64,000 nt of DNA, taken from Sialis fuliginosa (lineage: Eukaryota; Arthropoda; Insecta; Megaloptera; Sialidae). The notes below the pieces were generated by a model, which worked only from the letters and a program-made list of their open reading frames with translations, did no database searches and was not told the origin of the DNA. Shown here piece by piece: positions 29,553 to 40,046 of this stretch. Location: assembly GCA_961205875.1 (NCBI GenBank), contig OY540813.1, forward strand, positions 18,509,001 to 18,573,000, given 5' to 3'. The stretch's first letter is position 1, and each line of letters starts with the position of its first letter. A program made the position numbers and the translations under genes.

Positions 29553-30464
29553 TATTAATTATAGGTATTATATAAGCTTATATATAAATAATATGAGTAA
29601 AATAAAATCATATAATAATTTATAACAATACTCAAAAGTTTATTATAATATAAGACTGCAGGGGTTATTTTAGTGTGTAACTCTGAAATTGAAATGTGCA
29701 GTTCTAAAAGTTACTTTATGCAGTACCTAAGGAAAAAATAAATACAGATAATAATTATTAATATAAGAAATGTTTAATATATTTGTTGCCTAAAAGTTTT
29801 TGATTTTAGAAATGTGCAAAATTAAATACTTAATTAAATAATGTGTTTTATTTACAGGATATACCTAAATTCTGTAAATCTACAAAAATTATTGTAAGAA
29901 CCCATTAAGTATACCACAGAATGCATAACAGCTAACATATTATAATTAGCTAGCTCCCCCGTTGGGATTTGGGCGGAACTTTTATGCGTAGGAATATTTC
30001 TATTATTGAGAATAGAATAAAAACATTTATAATTAAAATTTATTATTTTTATGAATTATTTTATATAATACAAAATAATTTAAATCAAAATATGGCAGCA
30101 TATATTTTATGTGATGAATATAAATTGAAATAATTTGTCATATTTACTTTGGCGGGAAGTGTATTTGCAGTGGTGGGGGAAATATATTCCGCATGAAGAT
30201 ATATTCCCATATTTTTTTTTGAAAATAATTTATTTTAAGGAGTATTATGGCAAAACAATTTTCATTTTCTTATAATTTCAACATTAGAATTTAATTTTTG
30301 TACATAATTAATTTTGTTATGTTCTTAATATAGAAACGAGTACTTTGGCGCGAAAATAATAAATTCTTTTGATGACGCGACCAATTCTGCGCGCTTGTCT
30401 GTTGATAAAATTGTACTGTACTTTTTAATATTAAAAATATAGTTTTAATATTTGTTTACTTAAA
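29553..30464. other. Intergenic between RWDD1 and pocket-protein gene
   Basis: No gene or clear repeat. CCCCGTTGGGATTTGGGCGG at 29957 and TTTGGCGGGAAG near 30150, TTTGGCGCGAAAA at about 30344 are notable: the last two match the E2F site consensus TTTSGCGC/TTTGGCGG, just upstream of an RB-family gene whose vertebrate relatives are E2F-regulated. Confidence 0.5.
30343..30355 (+). promoter_or_regulatory. Candidate E2F site upstream of pocket-protein gene
   Basis: TTTGGCGCGAAAA fits the palindromic E2F/DP consensus TTTSGCGCSAAA. It lies about 120 bp before the start codon, where a core promoter would be expected. RB-family proteins repress E2F targets, so this would form an autoregulatory loop. 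Based on consensus match and position only. Confidence 0.6.
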
Positions 30465-33400
30465 ATGTCAGAAGATGCAGATAATGATATATTTAGAAGA
30501 TATCAAGAAGTTTGTAGAAATCTTAATTTGGATGTAGAATCAGAAACACAAGCTTGGCAATCATATGAAGATATTCGCGACCAATATACTTTGGAGGTAA
30601 TATTATTTAAATAGTTTTTTCTTTTTAAAGAAAGTCTTACCTATTCGCTTATTATTTAAAAAAGTCAATACTATATTTTTATGTCTAAAATTTTAGTTTG
30701 TGTAGGTTATGTCATATTTCTATATTTATTTAGGGAGATCCATTACATTGGCTCGGTTGTACTCTTTATGTGACTTGTCGAAAGGTAGCAACCCCTTCTG
30801 TAGGTCAAACAGATACTATAGTTCAGGGAAATGGAGTAAATTTAACAAGATTATTACGTCTGTGTAAATTAAGGTAAATAAAAAAATAATCGTAAGTACC
30901 TATGTGTATAAATAATAAATATTTTTTATTGTTTTTAGCTTATTGCAGTTTTTTAATAAATGTTTACAATGGGTTTCAATGGCGAAACTACCACCTACAT
31001 TTGTAGAAGATATTAAATCATTACAGAAACATTTTCAAGTATCTATTGTTCTTTTCCAAAAATTTCAAGTGATTTTTTATGACATATTTGCAAGTCCCAC
31101 GGACACTCAAGCTAAACAACAGATACGATCTAGAAAGTGAGAACCTTTTTTTTACATCTTCATCAAAGACTAATTAAAAAACATTTTGAAAATTGCTTTC
31201 TTCAAGAGCTTTTATGCTTTATTTTTATTAAATATATTACAATCAGTAATTCATATAGTAATAAATTATGGTATAGATACGAGGGGTGGCTGAAAAGTTC
31301 TTGGCATGAGGTATTTCTACTTATCCTAGTTATCCGTGCTATGAATCTGCGAGTATATAGGGCAGAAATCAGTTCATTAGTGTAATTACGTCTTGGGAAA
31401 TTAAAAGATAAACTTCGTCATATCTGAGTTATTGACGCTGTATGTTTGTAAAGACTTGTGAGATTAGACAGCACAAGCATTTACGATAACAAGAAGTACC
31501 TAAGGCCTAGAAATTTTCAGTCTCCCCCAATGTGGACTGAAACTAATGTATTTATTTTTTAGGAGCGTACCGTGTACACCTTCCAAAGTATTTGATTTTA
31601 CTTGGACGTTCTTTGTATATGTGAAAGGAGTTTATTTAAAACCATGCAATGATTTAGTTGAATCCACACATTACTTATTTGCTTGTTGTGATTTTATGTT
31701 TGCAAATGCTATTTTATCAGGCAGATATGATTTGATAAATCCTAAATTTGAAGGTATGTATATGATTATACAAAAGTACATTTTTTGTCATGTTTCTATA
31801 TTATCTTATTATATTAAAAATTAAACAAATATTTAAGGTTTACCAGCAGATTGGAATTCACCAGATTTCACTGCACTTCCTAGTTCAGTGCCATGTATCA
31901 TAGATATACTTTGCAGAAGACATAACGGTTCTAGCACCGAAGCTAAAGTAGTCAAAGAATATCATTGGAAGAAACATGTAAATGATTTATTCCAAATGCA
32001 GTCATTACGTGGTAATTCAACAACACTTAGTGGTATTTTAGAACCAGCTGCTTTTGACATGAATCTACGAACAATTAGTAAAAAATATGAAACTCATGTG
32101 TTGAGCACTGGGAAGCTGGATGAAAAAATATTTTTAGGTGAGAACTATAGTTAATTATATTATAATATAATAGTAGTGACGTTAAATATATTAAATAACA
32201 AATTGTTTGTCTAAACGTCAAAATTTTATTTAATAAATTGTGACGTTTAGACAAACAATTTGTTATTATGTTAATTATATTTTATATTTTGCTAATAGTA
32301 ATGTCTATTTTCTTTATTTTAATAGATGATGAAGCTAATTTCCATATTGGTTCTCAAGTTCGTTTAAGTATCAATGAAATAAATTACCAAATTCAAGCCA
32401 TTACAACTAAAATTGTTGATAATAGTAATGTAAGTTTGTTTTTATTATTATTTTTATTAATTATTTACATTAAAATTTTTATTGATTATTAATTACATCT
32501 AGGCCACGCGTACATTACCAGCGACGCCTTTAACAGGACGTAGATTTCTACAAAGTTATGGTCAAAGTTCAAGCACTTCCCCACCTTGTGTTGCACATTT
32601 ACATGCTTTACTCACTGGCCGAACAACAGAACCCTCAGCAGAATTAGTAGAAATATTTAATAGCTGTGCTGCTAATGCTAAAGATGTAATTGACCAAAGA
32701 ATAAATGAAATGGGATCTAAATTTATGGAAAAATATGTAGAAGAAGAAAAAGATAAACTGAAAGATGCTCAAGATAGATTTAATTTAGCTAAGACGCTTT
32801 ATTATAAATTATTAGAAGAAATTTTACGAAATGAAAAACAAAAGAAACCTCATTTTGATTTAAAAGTGTGTATAATTGCTTTTGAAATTTTTAAGATGTG
32901 TCCTTTCTTTTATGTAAATTATCTAAATTTATCTTCACAGGCTCTTCTGGATCAAGATATATTCCATCAGATTGTATTCATTTGTAGTTTAGAAATAACT
33001 TTGTTCTGTTTAAATCCAGAACTGAGTTTTCCTTGGTCCATGAATACTTTAGGCGTAGATGCATATTATTTTTATAAAATCTTGGAGCCCGTAGTCAGTA
33101 TTAAAGATCATTTGTCCAGGGATATAGTTAAACATTTGAATACTGTAAGTATTATTAACATGTTTTTATAATGGCAGCAATTATATAACTGACATGTATT
33201 TAAATTCAATAAAAATGAAATAATTTACTGTTCCAGATTGAAGAAAAAATTCTTCAGCAAATGGCATGGGATTCTGAGAGTCCGCTTTGGAAAGCTATAG
33301 CTGCTTCAGGAATAGAAGTCCCGAGGTGTGAAGATGTAACACTACCCAGTCGTTTAAATAATATCAATTCTACTTCAAGTGTACCTGCTAACAAAGATGA

Positions 33401-36337
33401 AATGGTTTCCAATGAAAAAATACTTTTATCTCCAGGTAATACAGGGATTTTTCCATATATATAATAAGACTATATCGCGCATTCTCCATACAAGCAATGA
33501 TATAAACATGACCCCATGACTAGGTGATAGCATTATTGGGAAAAGATATATCTGTCTCATAAGTTAAGAAAGCCTCGGCTGCGCATGTCTAAAATTTCCG
33601 CACTAAATTCAAAATGTTTAAAATTTAATATTCACAAACAATTCACACGTTAGTTATTTTACAATAGCCACTTATTATTTTCAATTTTTCGTTAATTTAT
33701 GAATGTTGTAGATTGAAACGTCATTATAGGATTATACCGCCATATGCAGTATAACAACCAATAGTGTTCAAGTATTAAAGAACATGCGCAGATCACACCA
33801 TCTCATTTAACATATTCTATCTTCTAGTGTGAGACCGACGCCTCTCTTTCTATGCTCAGTATATTCTTTTATATGTATATGGATTTTTCCTATTGAACAT
33901 AGATATGTTCCCACCTTGCGGTACTTCTTAAAATTGAGCCAGGGTATTTCTTACACAAGGATTTTTTTTATTAGATCATAAACTAACTTATTTCATAATA
34001 AAAACGAATTTGTTTTGTTTTCTTTCTTTTAAATCAGTTTAGTACTTATTTTACTTCATATTATTATTTAATTATAGGGGCTTCACAGTCATCAGCAGCT
34101 GAAAGATTCCAGTCTCCAGTGAATTATAACACTAACAGAAAGTTGTTTTCATCTTCTCAAACTCAAATGGTTTTAGGTAAGTTTATAATTACAAAATACA
34201 AGTAGTTCAAAAGTAATATTAATATAATTTTTTATAGTATCTGATCCAAGTGGTAAAAAGTTGTCTGTTCTAATACAGCAACCACCATCTCTTATAAATC
34301 AAAATCAGTCACCACAAAGTACTCCTCTAAAACAAGAAAAAAATGTGGAAAGAAAAGCAAAACGTAGTGATTCAATTGGTCTGTTTTTCAGAAAGGTATA
34401 CATTAAATACATAGAGTATGTTTACACAGCGCTGTTATTCTGGTTTTACTGTAATTGATGTAGTAAAAGTTCGTGTAGATGGCGATTTACACTTAACAAC
34501 TAATCAGGTTTCGTTATGCTATTGCTCTTGATCTACAGGCATAACATAACTAAGCCGGAATAAAAACACATGTAAACTGCATGGACATAGTTATTTAGCC
34601 AACCCCAAAAAATATAAATATGTATGGAGTGTAGGGATTTCATCGTAATGCACTTCGCATTAACATTTGAAAAAGCGTCATCAGTTAAAACATGGTTAAA
34701 ACACCTGAGACGAAGAGATTGAAAACAAAATAAAGCGTGATTCATGGAATGTAGAGGAGACAAAGTATTTTTGGGATTTCTTGTTGGTATGTCATCAAAC
34801 TTATAGCATACTTCAAATCAGAATTATAATTCCAGCTGGTGTTACTTATTCTTGTATGTGTAAACAGCATCGCTTAAAACAGTTTAACTACATCGGTTAC
34901 AGTAAAACCGGAACAACAGCACTGTGTAAACGTACTCATAGATTGTTCATTTTCTTAGTAGTGTATGATGGAGGTAAATAATAATCATGAAATTGATTTT
35001 TAGTTCTATTATTTGGCAAGTGTCAGACTGCAGCATTTGTGTAGCAGACTGAATATTCAAGATACAGAGTTGCAGAGTAAAATATTTACATTTTTTGAAT
35101 ATTCTGTAGTGAAACATACGCATTTAATGAAAGATCGTCATCTCGATCAATTTCTTATGTGTGCAGTTTACGTCGTTTGCAGAGTAAGTAGTTGTTAATA
35201 TGTATTAGACATACATATTAACAATTAGACATTGTGATTAATACCGTTTGTTTACAATTCAGGTCGTCAAAAGAGATGTAACATTCAGTGAAATAATACG
35301 TTGTTACCGAATGCAACCACAGTCAGCTGCACATGTTTACCGTGATGTTCTCATCAGGTCAATTAACAATGTTGTTAATGGAACTGCCAATAAAGAAGAA
35401 CGAGGAGATCTTATTAAGTTTTATAATAATATATACCAAACTGAGATTAGTGACTTTGCTTTGAAATTTACAGACACTGTAAGTAATAATAATAATAATT
35501 TTTTTTAAGATTATGATGAAAGGTCAAAACTTAAGGCAAATTTGTTATATGTTAGTCCAGTAAGTTGAAAATATAAATTTTCTGCAAAAAAACGGATCTA
35601 AATAAAACAACAGCTTTATTTGTATCTGTTAGTTTTTTATTAACTCAAGTTAATACAACTTTTTTTCAACTTTAGATGGCAATTAGAATGGAAAACTCAT
35701 TCAATAGATTTAAAAATAATTAGTTTGTTCAGAGTGAGCCCCACCCTCCCTCTTTGAGAGGCATCAGCAGCCTCATTTTGATTAAGAAAAAAATTCAATC
35801 TGTAATTCAGAGGTTTATTATAATAAATTAAAATAATGTTAATAATATATAAACATTCAAAAGTACAAATAGCAACAATTTTGTGTTTATAATGGTTTTG
35901 CAACTAACATAAAATTATTTTTTCTAGTCAGATGCTACAGTTCCTTTATCACCCTTACCTATAAATCAACCGATACAACCTTTGCCTACTAGAAGGGTTT
36001 TAGACACTGTATACGTTCGATCTCATAACAGTAATGTTTTACAAAAATCACCTACACCTGGTACAGAAGCTTTACAATATTGTTTTAGTAGGAGTCCTGC
36101 AAATGTAAGTTTTAAAATATTTTTATCAGTAATGTTTGTGAATTTAAGAATTGATATACATTATTTATTTTTTAGGATTTGCGTGCAATTAACAATATGA
36201 TAAGTAGTCACAATGTTGGAAAAAGATTACTCGCTGATGATTTAACAGAGGATAGTGGTCCGTTAGCAAAAAGAAACACAGTGACTAGAATTTTACAGAA
36301 TTTATTAGATGACAGAATGGGACAATCACAAGAGTAA
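30465..36337 (+). CDS. RBL1: Retinoblastoma-family pocket protein (p107/p130/Rbf-like)
   Basis: Fifteen coding exons: 30465-30596, 30734-30873, 30939-31136, 31563-31753, 31838-32137, 32326-32429, 32503-32865, 32941-33144, 33237-33435, 34078-34176, 34238-34395, 35004-35183, 35263-35478, 35928-36104 and 36176-36337; 2823 nt, 940 aa (human p107 1068, Drosophila Rbf 845). The N-terminal cyclin-like domain has NLTRLLRLCKLS and VFDFTWTFFVYVKG. The A pocket (about 356-560) starts ATRTLPATPLTGRRFLQS and includes ALLDQDIFHQIVFICSLEIT. A Ser/Gln-rich spacer with AKRSDSIGLFFRK leads to the B pocket (from 697): FYYLASVRLQHLCSRLNI, HLDQFLMCAVYVVCR. The C-terminal part (SPLPINQ, RRVLDTVYVR) holds several SP/TP sites for CDKs. 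It binds E2F/DP and represses cell-cycle genes in the nucleus. p107/p130-like features (RSPTP-type tail, NLTRLL) favour this class over pRB. Confidence 0.95.
31278..31535. mobile_element. Degenerate mariner MITE in pocket-gene intron 3
   Basis: TACGAGGGGTGGCTGAAAAG at the left is a standard mariner terminal repeat. At the right, GAAATTTTCAGTCTCCCCC is a decayed version of the expected GAACTTTTCAGCCACCCC. The 258-bp interior has no transposase. TA precedes the left end at a short distance; the right flank is unclear. Confidence 0.65.
32194..32267. repeat. Perfect 27-bp inverted repeat in intron 5
   Basis: The arm 32194-32220 (AATAACAAATTGTTTGTCTA and on) and the arm 32241-32267 are exact reverse complements over 27 bp, separated by 20 nt. 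It lies in the 188-nt intron between exons 5 and 6 of the pocket-protein gene and would form a strong hairpin in the pre-mRNA. Confidence 0.9.
33470..34070. other. Long intron 9 of pocket-protein gene
   Basis: A 642-nt intron (33436-34077) without a clear element. The part 33475-33850 has less AT and no open frame, and may be a decayed repeat. Confidence 0.35.
34413..34938. mobile_element. MITE with long inverted ends in intron 11
   Basis: GTTTACACAGCGCTGTTATT near 34419 pairs with the segment ending AACAGCACTGTGTAAACGTA near 34934, and the pairing continues through GGTTTTACTGTAA and GATGTAGT for about 50 bp. The non-coding interior is about 420 bp. It fills nearly the whole intron 34396-35003. 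Confidence 0.75.
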
Positions 36338-37145
36338 TAATTTGCAATTCATCTTATTTCAAAATATACCTTTAAAAACAAATATTTCCGCACCCACATT
36401 TTGTCTTATGTTATGTCAAAACTAATGGAAACTTATAATTTCTTAAACTGAATTGAATTTTATATTTTGTAATTATTATTATGACAACTGCCAATCAATA
36501 TTGTAACATTTTTTGACTAATAATTTATTTTAAAGAGTCGACAAATTATGAATGTATTTATTGTAATTTATTAATGACATTTTAAAATTTTTAACAGGTG
36601 AAATTTTGATTTAGATGAATTTTATCCTTTATAACTAACAAAATGTATATCGAGTATTTATAAAAATAACAAAAAACCATTTAAAAAAGTTATTTAATTT
36701 TTATTTTATATTTATAATTAAATATTGACTAAAATACTATTCTATATAGTTTTTAAAGAATATTATATTATTGACTAATTATCTTTTATATATTATATAT
36801 AGGTATATTATACAAGTAGATATTTTTTATATTCTTGATCTCATTATTTCCAATTAATATATGTATACAATACATATAAACTAGTTAACGTACATTTTAA
36901 ACTTGGTTATAATTATCATTTCAGTTGTGATCAAAAAACGTTCCAAGTTTTTAAATGTATAAACGCAACAGTGTTTTTGTTAAAATCTATTTGGATCATT
37001 TCATAAATCATGTTTATTGTTGCCAAATTATAAATTTAAAGTATATACTGTATTGTATAGCACCCATAGAGATAATATACATAGAGCAGGTGTATCATGT
37101 ATGTGAAAGTGGCATTGAAATAATAATAGAAAATATGTATATATT
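36338..37145. other. 3' UTR and intergenic, no gene seen
   Basis: Very AT-rich, with a TA-rich tract near 36775-36830. The pocket-protein 3' UTR lies in its first part; no single poly(A) signal can be preferred. Confidence 0.45.
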
Positions 37146-37405
37146 GGGAGCGTTCATGTCTGACCAAAAAATGGAACAATGAGCTTTGATTGGTTGATTC
37201 ATTGAATTTCTAGTGGAATGTACCAGAAATTAAAAGAATGTAATTTTTTAAGCGTGTAAGAAATTGAGAAAGGTAACCAGAAAGAGGTACAAACTAGTGT
37301 TCTGGCAGAAACGATCAACATGAAGTGGTACATTCCACCAGAAATTCTATTAATCAACCAATCAAAGCTCGTTGTTCTGTTTTTTGGTCAGACGTGAACG
37401 TTCCC
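37146..37405. mobile_element. MITE, 260 bp, arms about 85 bp
   Basis: GGGAGCGTTCATGTCTGACC at the left is mirrored by GGTCAGACGTGAACGTTCCC at the right. Pairing continues through AGCTTTGATTGGTTGATT and GTGGAATGTACCA with few mismatches. No target duplication could be recognised. Non-coding centre of about 90 bp. Confidence 0.85.
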
Positions 37406-37484
37406 ATTTGGAACCAGGTTTGAACATACTCAAAGTAAGTCTTCTTGCCCATGCATCATTTAACAAAGATGATAATTCACATTT

Positions 37485-37945
37485 ATGTCCGGTATTATAA
37501 AGAATTTGTTCTATACCAGCAATTCCCAAATTTATTTTGTCACAGAACCTTTATATGATTTTTTCAAAAATTGCAGAATCCTAACTATAACTATGTTTTA
37601 CGGACACTCCCCTCAAATTTTAAGAAAATGTTAATGTCTGGTATTCTAAAAAAATTGACAGTAACAGTCAATAGACGTCATGTCGTATAAGTTTGATACC
37701 CTCTTTCCAAGTGCTTGCAAACTAGCAAATTTTAGAAATGTCTATAATAGATACTAGACGAAAATGAGACAAACATTGTTTTTTTAATACATGTTGAAAC
37801 GAGTTTAACCAATTATATATTGTGTATACTTTAATTTGAGGGTGTGATTTAGCGCTGTAAAAATATGCAAAGCAGCATCAAAAAACATGCGGAACTTGTG
37901 AATATTTCCATGGAACCCACATTAGGAAACGCTGGTCTGGACCAA
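37485..37945. mobile_element. Composite of two MITE relics
   Basis: 37485 begins ATGTCCGGTATTATAAAG, the end of the family seen at 46643 and 61622. At about 37516 a hAT-like piece starts (CCAGCAATTCCCAAATTT) and ends GGAAACGCTGG near 37937. In between, GTCGTATAAGTTTGATACCC and AAGTGCTTGCAAACTAG belong to the first family. This suggests insertion of one into another, but the order is not fully resolved. Confidence 0.5.
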
Positions 37946-40046
37946 AAGCAAAACAAATGTTATCTGTGAGGTGTTATATCGTTATGAGTTTGTTTGAGAT
38001 TTTTGAGCAATGGTAATAAATTTTTAATAATGTAAAGCTGCTATCCTTTCTATAGTGTACAATAATCATCACTGACATGCGCTAAATACCATACAGTTGA
38101 TTACAGCTGTCAGTAAACTGTCAATTAAATTTAATACCCTGCCTTTGCTTTGTTTTTGGTCTAGAGCAAATTCTTTAATTATAAATATATTTACGTCCGG
38201 TATTAACCAGATATTAAAGTCTCTTCACATTCTTTTTTTTCTCTTTCTATCGAATGATTGCTTTTTCAGCCGTCATACTTCCTCTATGTATATGTATATT
38301 ACCTCTATGATAGCATCACTAACAGTTAATCAGAGTGCATTTCCAAATAGTTTATAACATCTGAACTTTTCACATATATGATTTTTTTCTGAATTAAAAA
38401 AAATCTAATTTTTATATTTGTGTTTAGAGAATAAATATTATTCGTATTGAATATAATTATGAAAAATCATTTATGTGATTTTTTTATCTTAAGAAATTGT
38501 AGATTAAGTTTTTGATTTATTTAAATAGATAATAAATTTATATATTTTCTTTGTTTTTACATGTTTCATATTACACATTTTGGTTCGAAGTTGGTTAAAA
38601 ATTGATTAATTGATATTTTTCTCTATTTTAATATTATGTAAACCCACTTTATATTTTGCTGTGTATAAGTTTCTTATATTTTAGTTAATTTTTAATTGAT
38701 CCTTTTTCCAGTTCCGAACCCTGATATATACATGAACGTATAAATGTATATACAATTACATTGATAATTTGTAGGTAGTTCTTTTTTTTTGTTGTCAGGT
38801 TTTAATATTTATGTAGGTTTGTCTATTTAAATGTTCAGCTTAGTTTCAGTTGTTATTATTTTAGTATTAAAATTATTTTATTCTACTAAAGATATGACAA
38901 TTGAAGATAAATGACTTTGTAGGAAATTATAAAAAATAACAAATTGGAAAGATCTGTGTATACTTTTGTATAGAAAATTTATTGCATTAAAATGTATGAA
39001 AGTATATATATTTTAATTTTATTTATTTCTATATCTTTATTAATATAATTACTCCGGGCTTTTTTTGTCATTTAAGGCAGTGGAATGGAAGAGGAAAAGT
39101 TGCTTTAAATTTAATTTAAATAATATTTGAATATAATTTTCTGATTATATGTGTACCTGCCCTATAGCACTTCTGAGATTTCAAGGAACACGTTGGTGCA
39201 GGTTTCATCAAAATCGATCTAGTAATTATTGACATTACTTCGGTCAAACACAAAACTTTGTCTTTATACCTACATATTATAATATTAGTATAGAAGTAGA
39301 AGATAGCAAGGATAGGAAGCAAACAAATCTTTTTGAAGATACTGACTCAATTGATTCGTTCAAAAAGAACATATCATTAATGAGTTACACATTTATTATG
39401 TACATGATCTATTAAAAACTTATTAAATTATGTAGTTTAATAGTGGTGGAACAGTGAAATGGGGGCAATACTTTTCCCTCTTAACCAAAACAGCAGTTTT
39501 ATATATAAAAAAAAATGGAACACTGTTTATTGTTTAAAAAAAACTTATAAAAGGGATTATAAACAATTAATATATAATTTATGATCATTAGTTTAATAAT
39601 TATATAAATGAATATCGAATAAATAATAACATGTTCGTGTCGTTTTTTTACATAAAAATTTAAATATGTTTAATCCGGTACTGTACTTTTTGCCGGTTAT
39701 TTTCCATGTAATTGCATTTTATATTTGAAATAAAACGCGTTATCAAACAATTCAGTGATTTTTAGAATAAACTAAAAGTATGTACAATTTAGAATACACA
39801 TTTTAGTTATTATTTAATCATGAAAATTAGTTAAAACCGTATTTAATTAAGAACTATATTACGATGCGTAGGAAACGCATGCGTACACCTCACTACGCAT
39901 AAAAACCAAAGCACCTGTTACTTGACGAAGAACTGGCAGAAGAGGCTCCTTTGCATAGTGAATTCAACTTGCGTTGAGGGTGGTTCGCGAATTAATATTA
40001 CAATTCATACCAAATAGTTTTACCGGTGTATTTAAAATCAAACAAA
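37946..40046. other. Intergenic before VAT1-like gene
   Basis: AT-rich, no gene. It includes a single right end of the GTTCCGAACCCTG class at 38711 and the RTE-like tail at 39150-39300. The last 200 bp (39860-40046) are less AT-rich and carry the GCATGCG and CGAAGAACTGGC segment; this is the likely promoter and 5' UTR of the VAT1-like gene. Confidence 0.45.
39150..39300. repeat. RTE-like non-LTR 3' tail
   Basis: GGTTTCATCAAAATCGATCT, then AGTAATTATTGACATTACT and ATTATAATATTAGTATAGAA follow the order of a typical arthropod RTE/SINE 3' end ('catcaaaatcggtccagtagtt ... tataatattagtatagat'). A 5'-truncated fragment with no coding part. Confidence 0.55.

Noticed and set aside
40026..40046. Extended N-terminus of the VAT1-like protein from position 40026
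   Set aside because: That frame begins at GTG; the first ATG, in good context, is at 40047.
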